The notes: generated by a model not told the origin, from the letters alone. A stretch of DNA of 64,000 nucleotides from Lingula anatina (GCF_001039355.2 NW_019775842.1:25453-89452); one strand, 5' to 3'. Numbered from the stretch's first letter, positions 51,201 to 63,569 are shown. A program made the numbers and translations.

Positions 51201-54200
51201 CTAGCCCAGTCCACCTGTACAGAAAGATGTGTTACAGATAAAATAACTTACATGAACAACAGTCAAGTGTCTGTCCATTCAATAAATAAACAATTAAATG
51301 GTCAATTTTTCATTTTGGACATAGAAGCATAGAACTTGGCCAGATTACTTAAAATGCAGAAATTAGCATTTCTGGATATGTATGGAGCAGAAATTAGCAT
51401 TTTTAAAATCTAGTACATGGAACAAAGTTTTAGCAGAATAAACCAAGGTTGATTTTTGTTATAACATAGCTTAATGATAAAACCTACCTTCATATTCATG
51501 AGTAATTGTTCCAGAAGTAGCTTTGGACAGAGAGCCAGGTGGTCATATTCTGCCCTGACATGGTCTGGTAAACACAGCAGTGCCTAGGGGACAAACATTC
51601 TTTAATATATATATATAGTTATGACTTCTTAGCAATTTTTTAAACACCTGTATGTATTATGTTACACAATCTTGATGTTATAATTTTTTATCCTGAATGC
51701 CTGCTTCTTTTTGGTTGGAAATATCCAAGGTCTGTTTATACAAAAATAGGAAGCAAGATGACCTCACTATATGTTATAATGAATCAGGGCAAAAATAATA
51801 AAACAAGGTAGCCATTAGTACACATGAGGTGTGCATCAAAAATGGACACTCTGTTGTTCAACTAAAATCATTTATCATATGTCAATTAACCATCTACCTT
51901 TGAACCCATACATAACACCAGCATTTCATCTTTCTTCCTTTGTCCTAGCTCTGCTCCTAGGTGACTCAGCAAAAACTGGGCCAGAAATAACTTGTGCTGC
52001 TGCTGGAGCAGTTTCTCCAGCAAATTCTGACAGATGCCATAGCAAAACTTAACGCTCTTCTGTTTCAAGTCCTCCAAGGCCTAAAACAAGATGCAAATTA
52101 TTTATCTAACTCTCCAACATCTTCATTAATTGTTCTGGTAAATATATCTTTGGTATAACTTTTATATCTGCATAAGTTTTTTTCTTTTTGCAAAATTACA
52201 AAACATGTTTTGCCTACATCTTACCTGAAGAACGTTGGGCATGTTTGCATTGTCTTGGTCCAGTAGGAATGATATGTGACTTTCTTCAATTTCCTGAAAG
52301 TAAAATGAAGAAAGAATTCAGTGAGCCTTTATAAAAAGGTTTCAGAGGCTGGATTTTGTCTGTGGTGCATTTCAAAGCTAAGCATCTATGCACCATGTTC
52401 ATGATTGGCTTGATACAAAATTTTATTGTATTAGAAAAACTTAACTCTTTCAAACAATATACACTCACAACAAATCATGTTTTTATGGATGGCAATATGT
52501 GTTCTTTTACCTTTTTCATCGTTTCTCCAACATTATGCATGTTAGACCAAGCTCTTGCTGTCTCAAAGTCTTGGGATGATATCAACAACCTGAATATAGG
52601 TTCAGGCTCTGAATCGGATAAGGTAGCAACAACTGTCCAACTTCCCAGCTCTTCCAGTTTATCGAAATCCAACTCCAGCATTCCACTGAAGGATTCTACT
52701 CTAGTTCTCATAGAAGATTTTATCTGCTTGTTCTTTGCATGTTCTGTGATCTGGAATCGTACACCAGGCAAGAAATATTTTAACACTAAACAAACTTCAA
52801 GGCATATTTTCAGACTTGCACTTACCACAAAATATGCTTAATCTTAAATTCTTAAATATTTAATAATTCCGTGAAAAAAAAAAAAAAAATATCCAATACA
52901 CATTTATGAGAATATGAGAATGATTGTCTAGTCAAGCATCACTTACCCTTTGATATACTCTGAGCTCTTGAAGTTTATTCCTCACAGCTTTGAGCAACTC
53001 CACATTTTCTATCTCTCTGGCCACACAGTGTTCTAGCAATGTGACACAATCGTTCACATTCCACTTCTTCAGTGTACACATCACTTCCCTGGCTTGTGTA
53101 TCAGGTCTGTTGATTTGTAGTAGGTAATGCCATTTTTCACAGGCCGCACCCCTGGTGCTACCATTGCCAAGACTGATGTTTGTAGCACTGCCAATGCTGA
53201 CCATGCTTGGACTTGGAGGTGGCTCTGCCTGCTCCTTAGCTGCACAACACAAGACGTAATCTTTGAAATTCATCAGATCTGGCTGTTTGTGTAGATGCTC
53301 TACAGGGATACAATCCAAAACTTCCAAGATCACATCCCAATTCTTTTCATTCAGAACCTCACTGAGGACATTTGTGAGAAGCCATTTGAATTGCTGACCC
53401 TCTTGCAGAGCCAGAATACATGTTTTGATGGAAGAATTGTAGCTGTCACTAGAAAACTTCAACAGTGGATCACCACCATGGCGAATCTCTGGATTTCTGG
53501 CAGCGATGATAGGTTCAATGTGCCCTAGAATATGTCTGTGCAAAACTGAGAACTCTGTGGTGAGTTTTTGGTAACGGTAGCTTTTGATGTCCACCATGCT
53601 CAGTCCACTATCAGTGCTATTACTATTAGCAGAACCAAAGAAATCCTCCTTGATGTGTTGTTCTATGTCATCCATCTCATCTGCACAAACCAAGCTGACT
53701 AATGTTGCAACAAGGCTGGAACTACTTTTCAAGTACTCTAAAGTTACCGGTGTTAACCTGAAAGTGGCTTTATCAAACCCATCTTGGTTAAGAAGTCCTT
53801 GGGAAGAGCTTGTCATACTTCCAGAGGAGTTCTCTAATTCTGGAGGAAGAGAGGAACGTCTCCGATGTTTGGATGAGCTTGATAGGTCAAATTGTTTTGA
53901 GGAATTCTCAGAGAATTCAAAAGTGTAGCAAAATGTGTAGTCAAAGGCACCCTCTATTACTTTGAAAGGCAGTTCCTTCTTTGTGGCAATTCCTAAAAAG
54001 TGACTTTATTCTTTTTACTAGGTACAAAAGGGCAATCTTTTAGTGGAGTGGTAATATTTTGAACTAATTCCTTCAATGGCCTACCTTAAATTCTAATCAA
54101 ACAGCAAATATGTATAAATTAATGCAGTCTTGTAAATATGTACTACAATGATTTAAGTTGACAGAGAAGTTTTTCTTTTTGTTTCTATACATATAGTCAA

Positions 54201-56017
54201 AATAAAGACATAATATATTAAACTTTCTACTTTCAGTAATTCTTTATCATCTATCAAATAAGCATTCTAAACACTAAAATAATATCAACTGAGTATAAAG
54301 TTGAGACTGCACAGAATATTAATTTTCTCCATCCAAAAAATTATAAAAGTAATTAATATATCCTTTTACCTACAGATATGTTAGAGTTTTACATTGGTGA
54401 TTAAAAAAGGAAGCACTTTTATCTGCAATGAGAGTGGGGACAAGTAATGCTCAGGATGTAACATCCTATTGACCACATATTCTTCTATTTACATAACAGC
54501 AGTCAGCAATTGAAAACTTTTGCGGGTGAAAAGTTACACCATTGACATCTAACAAGGCAGCAGAGCTGTCAAATGTACAGACAAAAAGCAGAAAATAATG
54601 CTGCACAAAATAGGTTATTTTGTAAATTTGATGCAATAATACATTAAGCTTTACAGCAAAATCAGCAACAAGAAGTTTAATTATGCATATTAGGTAACAA
54701 GGTTATACTGCACGTAACTAGCATGAGGCTTCAGGCCCATATTAGAATTCAAATTCATACACTGAAAAGGCCAGAATGAAAAATGGAAGACTGGATCCGA
54801 TAAGTCTGGTTTTTGAACTCAACCTGTATTAAAGTCATATTCATCAGTCATTTAAGTATGAAGACAATAGGTAAAACTGTTTCCACCTAAAGCGTTATCT
54901 GTATTGCATATAGTGTACATAATATATGCTGAAAAAACAAAAAGGAAAAATGGTTGGATCAAGCTGATTTTCGAGCTCAACCTGTACTTTAGTAATATTG
55001 ATCACTCCTGTAAGTTTGATGACAATAGGTCAAATGGTTTTCCATGAAATATCCTATATGTATTGTATATTGTACAACATAATATTATGCTGAAAAAGCA
55101 AAACACAGTATAACTTCCAGAAAAATGGTTCAATCAGGGTGATTGTCAAACTTGACATGTATTTTAATAATACTGATCATTCCTGTAAGTTTGAAAACAA
55201 TAGGCCTTTCAATTTTCCTGGATATGTGTTATCTGAATTGCACACAGTACATGCTAAAAAAAAAAAAAACATTACTTTTGGAAAAATGGTCTGCTCAAGC
55301 TGATTTTCAAACTTGAACTGTATTTTACTATTAATTTACTAATAAGCAGTGACAACAACAACAGGGGTGACGACAGATCCACGTGACGGCTATATGTACA
55401 GACACTATGTGTCTGCTCATAGAAATGTTTGGGTGGAGAAGATTAACATTGTAAGAAGTATTATGTACCATCATGTTCTTTTTTGGATGTTCCATCATCT
55501 CCTAATTCAAGCAGAGCCCTCAGTTTTTCATAAAGGCCTCCAGTAGCAAAATTTGCAATGAATTGTAGCAATCCTTCATACACTGCTATGGTGGAATTTG
55601 ATCCATCACTTGCAAAGTTCTGCCTATACCACACTAACAACTGTGGGATTATCACCTGAAATATTAATAAGAATAATAATAACAACAACAACAACAAATA
55701 ATGATGTAAACAATAACAAATGTCTTCTGTTATTCAACTGTAAGAATGGCTCAAACAAACTTTATTCAGCATTTTTTTTAATCAGATGTCATTTTCTCAT
55801 ACTTAAAAGGACATCTCTCTTTAAATAACGTCAAACAGAAATTTTACAGGCATCAATTATTAAAAAGTATCACAAAATCTATGTCAAATATAACTGCAAT
55901 TCAGCTCACAATATCTGACATCTTTAGTTAAAAAAAAAAGGAAAAGGCACTGGCTTAAATATCTAAATTGTACTCTATTCTACTGACACACACACACACA
56001 CGCCACACGCACGCACG

Positions 56018-56054
<37 letters not shown>

Positions 56055-59000
56055 CACACACACACAATCACAAACAAAAATCTTTTCATAGAATTTTTAC
56101 CATTTTTTCCTCCTTTTTTGCTTCTATATTGTGTATGAAGTAATCTGTCATTGCAGCTTTAAGCTGGTTGCTGACAAGGTCTGGTGTTAGTACCTAACAT
56201 TAATAATTATGAAACAATTTTTACTCTCTAGGGAAGTTTCAGCAAGTTACTGAGGTAACAAATCGATCAACCATTTAGTTTCATATAAAAACCACAATTG
56301 ATTAAATCTCACTACACTGAGAGACAGCGATCAAAACATACAGACATGTTTGTTCATTATAAAATATATATTTTCATCTACTAAATGTGGATGAATACGC
56401 TACTATAAAGAAAGCATATAAAATACCACAACATTTGATTTCAATCAGATATTGAAGCAAATTCTTATTTTCCTTAAATTTCAAACATAAATATAACACA
56501 GCAATCTTCATTCTCAGTACTAAGTACCTGAAGTGGAGGAGAGGACTGGCAACCCTCACTGATAACAAATATGAGCCTAGGATCTGGAGGTGGGGAGTAC
56601 TTGTACCAGGGGTCACTATGGTCCAGTGCTGGCAACAGAAAGAATACTATGATCTCATTCTATATGCCACAGAACAGTTTTTTTACCATTAATAAATTAA
56701 AGTGAGTAATGTACAAGTATAGTGACCCTTGTCTTTGTTAAAATAAAACATTTTTATCACTATTATCATTAAAAGTTTTAATAGTGACTCTGGTTAATAA
56801 TTCATTTCAGCACCTTGCACCCTATCAGCTATCAATCCATCCATTTTGAATGGTGGATTAAGGCCTTGGTGGCAAATGACATAATGTACATCAAACAGAC
56901 TGAAATAAAAAGCAAAAGAAACACATAAAAAGTTCATATAAAAGAAAGGTCCTGAAAGTTGTCACTACACATCTTATTTATGTAAAGATTCAATCAACTT
57001 GAGTAAGTGTAAATTACTTTCGCTACATGCACCTCCAAAATATGTGAGGTGCACTCATTCAAACTCTTCAGATCATCTTAACTCACTTTCACAGGTTTGC
57101 TTCCCACTGTTGGAGCAGAAGTTCTACACAGAGCATGAGTAGAGACACAGCAGGAAATGAGCAGTGCTACCGAGTGGAAACTAGCTTTAAATTTTTTACT
57201 AATGTTGATCTGAGCTCCATTTCAGATATTTTCAAGATTTACATAAAAGTAAGGCTATCGATCTGTCAATCTCTCAAAACTGAATGCTCAAGATAAAACT
57301 ATCAAAGTGGAAAAGGTCTTAAATACTTTTTTCTCTTACCTCACAGGTCCCAGCTGTCCAACATAAAAGGACATTTTACACTGAAAGGCAAGCTGATCAA
57401 AAGCTGTGGTAGGTATGATGACTATGTCTGAGCTACTACGACAATCTTGAGAACTGCTGAATGAAGCCCCTCTAGGTCTTCCCATAGCCTGTGATTATAA
57501 AGAATTAATATACATTTTAATATACTTATTAAGTACCATCCAGATGAATTGAATGTATATGCATTCAAACTGACAGTAATGTCAGTTCAATGAAGAAGAT
57601 CACTGAAAAAATACTCCACATATTGCAACTTACTTTTTGGAATACCAGAACTAGTAGATGACAATTTTCTATTCCAGTGATACATTCTCTTAGATATCAA
57701 ATACAATTCACCACACACTTTTCTCTGTTCAAGTTTTATTAATAAATTTCAAAGATTTTGAAAAAAGGAATAATTCCTTGTCTTGGCTATGAAGAAGATA
57801 AACTATTTTTTACCGTTTTATCATTTATCAAAAATTAATAACTCAACAGCAAAAATGTGTCCTAGATGGGAAAAAATATTCTTCAAATGAAACATTTTGG
57901 CCATCACTTGCCTCCTCTCTTATCTGCTTCTCCACTTCATACAAGTACACTAAAATGTACATCAGATTGAGCAGATTCACAAAGAAGCACCTTCTCTCAT
58001 TCTTCTCATCTAACAGGGTAAGGTCCACCCATTTGAGTTCTTTGGTCCCTTTCACAATTTCCCTGTACTCGGTGGTTCTGACGACTGATTTTGCAGCTGC
58101 TACATTGAAGATGTGACTTCCTGTAGCTTGGGTGGCTTGCTCTGGAAAAGGGAAACATTTGACTTCTGCATGAAATACAGTGTCCTTCTTCAAAAAGAAA
58201 TTCAAGAGTTAAGTTGATCTTAATTATGAGATCAGACATCTGAGAGTAATTTTGGCTAATTTTAAAATCAGCAGTAGTCCACCTAAATAACAGTGGCATT
58301 TGGGTAACTTCTATGATCCATAGTTTTCAGTCCAAAATGAAGACCAACTCTTAACCAAACATCTTTTGTGAACTGATATTAGGTTTCAAAATGCATAACA
58401 GCAGGCTGTTAACTCAAAACAAACCCCCATCACAAAAATCATTTACTATAAACTTGATAATCATGACATATTTAATTCTTGAATATCAGAAGGAATACCA
58501 ATGCAAAGATATTAATTGCACCTCTGAAAATGTGGCTTTTAAATGTTTGTCAGATTTCCTTTTCACCTTTCATTATTTTGATCATCCTGGTGAGTAGTTC
58601 TCTGACCACAATCTCTGGGTGTCTGACTTCCGCTGGACAGACATCAGAAGCATTCAAAATCAGCTTCCCATCCTTCAGCACTTGGCCTGGAAAACGAATT
58701 CAAAATCTAACAATAAAACTTTCAGGTCCGTAGCCAGGGGGGGTTCAGGGGGTTCGAAAGAACCCCCCTTTTTGCTGGAAAAAGGTCCACTCTGGGTAAA
58801 ATTTGACCTAGGTACATGGGGATTATATGGTAAAAGGTCCACTTTTTCAGAAAAAGAACCCCCCCTTTCAAATAGCTGGCTACGGGCCTGACTTTGGTCT
58901 TCCACTTTGCACTGAAGAATATCAAAGTAATGTCATTTGTTTAGAACATGACAAATTCTTTGCACTTTCTGTCAATTTCAAAGTAATGTTGCACTTCTCA

Positions 59001-62000
59001 GGATAATTTTTCTTGAGGGATATTATAACGCTCACTTTACCTTGCATGACACCGGCAACAGGATACCTGCAGGGAATGTCAGGACAGCAGTTTTTCACTA
59101 TTACACGAGTCAGATTTAGTTTCATCTTCTTGGCAACTACTTCAAGTCTAGAATGTCATGGCATGAAAAATGTTCAAGCAGATACAACACACTAACTGAA
59201 TGGCTTGAACGAATATCTTTCAGAAAATAAGCCCATCTAAAAATTTACTTAACAAAATATACAAGCTGAAAGTTCATAATGTAAATATCAAGCTTTAAAA
59301 AATCTGTTCTTTTGCCAGGTCTGGAAAATAACAAGTTACGAGGTCATGTGGTCGGTTGATCAGAACTGATGCAGTCTCAAAGGAGAGGGAGCTAGCAGGT
59401 TAAACTATCAAACTGAGCTGTCATTATCTACCCACGTGGTAGGACCACTCAAAACAGAATTCTAAATAGATGGAACTCTAAAATAGAGCATCAGATAGTA
59501 TAATGTTCAGTGCCAGAAATGCAAATAATTTTTCATCAGTTTTTCTCTTTATCATGAATGACTAAAATGTGTTAACTAAACAATGAATCCTCCAAATGAA
59601 TGTTTATGCTTAGCTCATAACTTACTACTGTTTATGTAAACAGAAACAAGTAAACAGAAGCAACATTATACTAACCTAGTGGGTGGCATTTTCTTCCCAA
59701 ACATGAGCTTTCCAAGAATTTGAGTTGGCCCCTCTTGTAACATTTTGAAGTAATTGCCCCTTGGATCCACTGAAAGAGTAAGCTAATTAAATCTAACCCA
59801 AACCATGAAAGCAGCGTCATTTAAAGGGATAATAACTCTTCGTTTTGGCCAAAAAATGAATTTTCCTGGAGTAAACAACAATTTTCCCATACTAACCAAT
59901 GGTTAATGAATCCATTTTTACATTCAAAGTTAGTCCCTGTTTTTTTTCTAAAAAGTTTGGTTTTTTGTTAAAATCTCTTAAGAGATTATAACAGAGTACA
60001 GCCATCAATGGAGGTCACGTGGTCTGAAGACAAGCTCATATATCAGAATAATAGCAGTAACTGCCGTTATTGTGGTAAAACAGAATATATTATATTTCTA
60101 TGAGTTGTTCACAATGTTTTTATTGTGAAATATAGATATCATATGAAGAGTAATTATCCCTTTAAGTATATTTTTCCTTGTTTACATGAAATACTTTTTA
60201 CCTTTCATTATTTTGATCATCATTAAAGGTGAGGAACTGAACTGCTAGTCTGTAACAGCTTGTAACATAATCTTAAAATAATGACAAACCTGTTTCTATG
60301 CTTTCACACTCTGCTACTAAAAAGGCCAACTGCTTAACATGGTTGTACAGAGTAAATAGGTAGTTTGTATTACTGCTCATATTTTGATCCCTAAAAGGAT
60401 AAAATTACATACCATAGTGATCAGAAATGCCATGTTTGAATCATGGCAAAATAATTTTGTGGCATATTATTTCTTAAATGATATGTTTGCAATAAAAGGT
60501 ACATAAAGGGTCGGATTGTGAACTGGGGCCATTTTTCCATTCAGGTTGATTATGACAGTATATGCTAACTCAACAAACCATGTGATTTCTATTCATAATC
60601 ACAAAAATTCAATCTACTTTTTTAATAACAAAAATAGTGGGTTTGACACAGGAGGTATCACACAGGCTTCTGTTGTAAAATGTAGATCTTCATCACATGG
60701 TCTGCAGAGAAGGTACATTTTTTTAAATTAAACTTTTGCTACTGGATTAGCAATGGGCCCTAAGACTCTTGAAAGAAATAAATACAAACCTGAGAAAGTA
60801 AGCCTGTAGTCCAGCTACAGGAACCAGTTGCTTATGGTGTGTCATTAACAGCTTCATGCTGCTATGAGTGACAGGTTTCAGTTTCACTTTCTTTTTTCCA
60901 CTAAATGCTGCTTTTCTTTCCAATCTTGCAGCATTTTCCAATGCCTAATTCAAAGAAAACCAAGCTAATAAGACACAATTGCAAGGTGAATATAGGTGAG
61001 CAACAAGAGGAATGCCAAAATACATCTTTATATGGTATTTTTAGGTTCAGACTTGATGTAGTTTTTGGTTATAAGCTCTAGAAATTAATGAGGATCCTGA
61101 ACACATCCCAAGCAGGCATTTGCCTTTCTTGATTCTGTTCAGTCACTGAACATCTCACCTTTTCCACACCTTCCACTCCCTTATCTAAATCCATGACTGC
61201 AGCAAAGTAGAGCTGAAATGATGTCAGGTCCAGAGGCAGGGCTGCAGATGTCAGACACTGATTAGCGCTCTGTTTGACATACATAGTGCTGCCCTCTACC
61301 TTCCCCTGAGCAACCATTCCTTCTGTTGTGCCTTGGGTGTGAAGCTTGGTTAACTGGTCCAAGAAACCCATCATGCCCTTCAACTGCACTTCATGCTTCG
61401 AAGATTTGACAGCATCTTTAGGAGAGTCACCAAGATGAACATGTCTGGTGTTCCCTTCTCCATTCAGTCTTTTATTTGCCATGGTCAGCATACTACTACA
61501 CGTCTCCCATGACTTGCAGCCACAGCATGCTAAATCCAGCATTATCATACATGGAATATCCTCAGCCTTGATGTGACTCGAAAACATACTGGATGCTCCT
61601 TGAGACTTCACGGCTTCCAATAAGTCCTGGTTGAACTGAGGCAGGTTTTGTGACAACAGAAGTTGATCTACAATGCCGGATATGGTCATTTTAGCTACAC
61701 CTGCCTCCGCTGCTTTCCTTACAGCCCCTAGGCCCTGTCTGCTGCTGGCACTAGGTTTGGTGAAAGCCTCACTAACATGAGACTGAAAACTCTGTAACTT
61801 AGTCAGTGCTCCCTCATACTGCTCTGCAAACACAACTTCTGATGCAGTGGCTTCACCTTGTAGACTAAAAAGCTATGAATAACAGTATAACAATATTATT
61901 TAGATATGGTAGTTAAAACAGAATGCCTAGAAACCACTGCATTCAATAGTTCTATGACACGATAAGGGTGAGTAGACTTGAGGACACAATGTAAAATAAC

Positions 62001-63568
62001 CAGAAAAACAGAACATTTGCCATTAATTTAAAGAACAATTCGTCACAGTAAACAAAAAGTATGAAACTTTAGTTCTTCAGATGAAAACAAAAACTAGATA
62101 CAAAACTGTTTTATAGCCAGTATCACTTTCAAAACAGCCACAGTATACCTTTATCACTTGCTGTGCTTGAGAGTAATTTCCTCTTCTCAGTGACATCACC
62201 AGCAGCGCATCATGGGAAGACAACATTTTTGTAACAATACTCTTATCTTTGCGCATTTGAGAGATGCTAAGTTTTCCAAAAGATTTCATTTTCTTGCGTT
62301 TAGTATTGCGACGAGAACGTCCAGTGCCACTTGCATTTCCATCATCTAAAATGTCTCCACTATCCATGCCTGACTTGCTACTTTCTTTCCCTTTATTACA
62401 GATAGGGGAGAAAATTCAACAATTCATATGAAATACAAAAATAAGATTTTCCTTGCTTTATGTCAGTCTTATATGATGTAAACTAAATTTCACAAGCTTT
62501 ATTAGATTTACATTTGAGAAACTTAATTTATAACTTTCTTTGAAGCATCAATTTATTTACCTGATGCAGTAGACTCTCTTTTAGTTCTTTTTATTCTGCT
62601 TCGCCTATTCTTAGATTTTTGGTGTTCCTCCTCATCCGCATCTCTTGTTCCATCTAGTGAAAATAACAACAACAGGGTTATGAAGTGACCATCTATCCAA
62701 TTACTAACTCAGAGGTGATAATTAACAAAATAAATGGTTTACTTCATCCATCCAAAATGACTGCGCAATACATACAGATGAACTTATCCTTCAATCAAAA
62801 ACAACATTTTACAAATGAACATTGAAGCTAGGTTACATATTCAAAATGCAGGAAAAAAGGTGCACTATCTGGAGACACTTATGTGCACAAACTTTTAAGT
62901 ATAAAATATTGCATTTATTACAGATGACTCTAAAATAAATCAGTTTCTGCCATTGGGTTTGACAAGTAAATTTAAATGTATTTATTTGTTTATAATGAAC
63001 TTTGAACATCAGCATCAGCAATGCTGTGAAACAGTGTTTTTGACTAAACATGCTTTTTTTACCTATGAGGCAAGACTTTTGAAAACACATTCAGTCTCTT
63101 TTTAAAGAGACAATTTACTTTTTTAACAAAAGTAACAGTTTGGCATAAGTTGAACCTCACCCAAATCTTCACTGCTGTCGGTGTCTTCCACTTGTATCAC
63201 CCCACTGGCTAGCTGCCCCACTACTGTAGGTATAGTAGCACTGGACACCAACTGATATCTCCACTGAGCCTCGCTGATATATTGGTCCAGTCTGGAGATA
63301 TGCTTCTGTAATGTGTCATTTCTCACACTGGACTGAACCCATTTGGACATTTCAAACTCAAGCTCTTTGCTAATGGAAGATTCTGCACTATCCAAGTCCC
63401 CAGGATGCCTGTGACTGCCTATCGCTGATATCCCAGACTGCCTGAGACGCTGACCCTGAACAGCGAATTTGGCTGCTTTGAGATCCACCATGCAATCCTT
63501 CAAAACAGATAAAATGTCCCTAACAAGGTATTCATTCATCAGAAAGCCTAGTTTAGGACTGCTGGTTG
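40011..63568 (-). CDS. ZFYVE26: ZFYVE26 (spastizin / FYVE-CENT), 5' end missing
   Basis: Very large FYVE zinc-finger protein. In mammals it binds PI3P on endosomes and lysosomes, acts with the SPG11 and AP-5 complexes in autophagic lysosome reformation, and takes part in cytokinesis; loss causes hereditary spastic paraplegia SPG15. I could trace 37 consecutive exons whose phases all agree, giving about 2,418 residues without a stop (TAA at 40011-40013). The FYVE finger lies in exons 23-24, and the downstream helical C-terminal region matches the vertebrate protein closely (for example FYYEHAPSLPLC, AREKFSRCMK, PTLFGNNN, DGFGIAFR). Exon 1 here is cut by the N at 63569, and several hundred N-terminal residues lie beyond the window. 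Exon coordinates are given in the three partial entries. Confidence 0.95.
41791..42068. mobile_element. Foldback element, allele 2 (complete ends)
   Basis: A 278-bp inverted-repeat element with outer ends TGGGGCCATTCATAAT and ATTGTGAATGGCCCCA and inner arms sharing GATCAGTTAGTACT/AGTATTAACTGATC and ATATGGC(C/T)GACC. No coding capacity. The target duplication is unclear. Confidence 0.75.
46030..47441. mobile_element. 1.4-kb TTAA-flanked non-autonomous transposon (piggyBac-type)
   Basis: The element is 46034-47437 (1404 bp), with perfect 17-bp terminal inverted repeats (GGTAGATCGGTCGTTAC) and TTAA on both sides (46030-46033 and 47438-47441). The other allele has a single TTAA at 36908-36911, so insertion and target duplication are shown directly. 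The left part holds a tandem repeat with a period of about 200 bp (starting about 46058 and 46260, with a degenerate third unit) marked by TTGGGGGTCACCGACC. There is a GT microsatellite at 46476-46500. No open frame resembles a transposase. The TTAA target is characteristic of piggyBac-like elements; the ends do not look like the classical CCC-type termini, so the superfamily is tentative. Confidence 0.85.
47701..47879. mobile_element. 169-bp MITE, CAGGGGC ends, allele 2
   Basis: Element 47706-47874, allele of 37173-37340, with ends CAGGGGCGGATCCAG and CTAAATCCGCCCCTG and flanking ATTAG at 47701-47705 and 47875-47879. Both alleles carry it, so the insertion is older than the TTAA element nearby. 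Confidence 0.8.
48005..53992 (-). CDS. ZFYVE26: ZFYVE26 exons 16-25 (central region and FYVE finger)
   Basis: Exons in transcript order: 52947-53992 (the 1046-bp largest exon), 52511-52750, 52225-52293, 51898-52080, 51488-51583, 51061-51214, 50589-50714, 49716-49930, 49276-49400 and 48005-48272. The large exon includes TFRLTPVTLEYLKSSSSL and the CAREIEN...LQELRVYQR segment. The later exons contain the LEQLLMNMK|VDWAS junction, typical of vertebrate ZFYVE26, and a Ser/Pro-rich linker before the finger. All splice phases agree. Confidence 0.93.
49276..49930 (-). CDS. ZFYVE26: FYVE zinc finger of ZFYVE26 (exons 23-24)
   Basis: Exon 49716-49930 ends with WVADMAVSICMVCKIERFSM and exon 49276-49400 continues FVRRHHCRRCGRVVCYACSA to KARTCDDCFEAVMG. 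The WxxD motif, the basic RRHHCRxCG patch that binds PI3P, and all eight zinc-ligand cysteines (CMVC, CRRC, CYAC, CDDC) are present. The terminal RVC motif is RTC here, a mild change. The finger is expected to target endosomal membranes. Confidence 0.95.
49990..50243. mobile_element. Degenerate palindromic element in ZFYVE26 intron
   Basis: The left arm (from GGTTCCCATCCCTAGATCG) and the reverse complement of the right arm (ending GGGTCTGGGAATGGCC) align over about 100 bp, sharing GATCGA, TATCTCC, TTACTT and TAGATGTCTG/TTGATGTCTG blocks. No coding capacity; old foldback-type element. Confidence 0.5.
50330..50490. mobile_element. Foldback relative of the GGCCGACC element
   Basis: Inverted arms share GGATCAA(T/A)TATG(T/G)CC(G/A)ACCCACTT, closely resembling the arms of the 41791-42068 element. 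Boundaries are approximate. Confidence 0.5.
53993..55468. other. ZFYVE26 intron with diverged tandem repeats
   Basis: Non-coding. Between about 54590 and 55350 a motif recurs four times at roughly 170-bp spacing (variants of AAAAATGG..., GCTGATTTTCAAACTTGA, ...TGTATTTTA and AATACTGATCATTCCTGTAAG), suggesting an old local tandem duplication. Confidence 0.45.
55469..63568 (-). CDS. ZFYVE26: ZFYVE26 exons 1-15 visible here (N-terminal half, partial)
   Basis: Exons in transcript order: 63161-63568 (open to the N, so truncated), 62561-62653, 62149-62390, 61159-61872, 60790-60944, 60290-60390, 59676-59769, 59041-59147, 58567-58686, 57912-58141, 57340-57488, 56814-56899, 56528-56628, 56101-56193 and 55469-55655. 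Exon 1 contains ISEAQWRYQLVSS, aligning with a conserved region about 700 residues into vertebrate ZFYVE26. Exon 2 is basic and highly charged. Exon 3 holds ALLVMSLRRGNYSQAQQVIK. Exon 10 ends at a GC donor (GAG|GCAAGT); no GT alternative keeps the frame. The exons between 57340 and 60390 are shorter and less conserved, so their boundaries rest on phase and splice signals. Confidence 0.88.
55986..56066. repeat. (AC)n microsatellite with ACGC units
   Basis: Compound repeat of AC units with an internal CACG(CACG)n block, 35 bp from exon 56101-56193. Confidence 0.9.
58718..58895. mobile_element. 168-bp MITE, CAGG(T/C)CCGTAGCCAG ends
   Basis: Element 58723-58890 with inverted ends CAGGTCCGTAGCCAG and CTGGCTACGGGCCTG, flanked by 5-bp direct repeats ACTTT (58718-58722 and 58891-58895). 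Inside, GAACCCCCC(T)TT and AAAAGGTCCACT each occur twice. Non-coding. Same length and duplication size as the CAGGGGC element at 47706-47874, so possibly the same superfamily. Confidence 0.75.
59770..60289. other. ZFYVE26 intron, nothing further seen
   Basis: AT-rich intronic sequence between exons 60290-60390 and 59676-59769. No insert or RNA gene recognised. Confidence 0.5.
61866..63568. repeat. Contig-end overlap, copy 1 (matches 63570 onward)
   Basis: Its first 431 bp (61866-62296) are repeated at 63570-64000 at a constant offset of 1704 with no indel and about four substitutions. The repetition presumably continues beyond the window for the full 1.7 kb. Confidence 0.9.
62654..63160. other. 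ZFYVE26 intron, nothing further seen
   Basis: AT-rich intron between exons 1 and 2; no recognisable element. Confidence 0.5.
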
Positions 63569-63569
63569 N
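63569..63569. other. Single-N contig junction
   Basis: One N inside ZFYVE26 exon 1; the next base corresponds to 61866. Confidence 0.9.

Noticed and set aside
52511-52828. Extension of exon 52511-52750 to the whole open frame
   Set aside because: The acceptor ATTCCAG at 52751 restores phase with the preceding exon; the extra residues do not resemble the protein.
55986-56066. Regular repeat that could suggest a CRISPR-like array
   Set aside because: A simple AC/ACGC microsatellite in a eukaryotic intron with no spacers.
58675-58905. 76-codon minus-strand frame with Pro/Gly-rich sequence
   Set aside because: Created by the G/C-rich MITE at 58723-58890 inside an intron.
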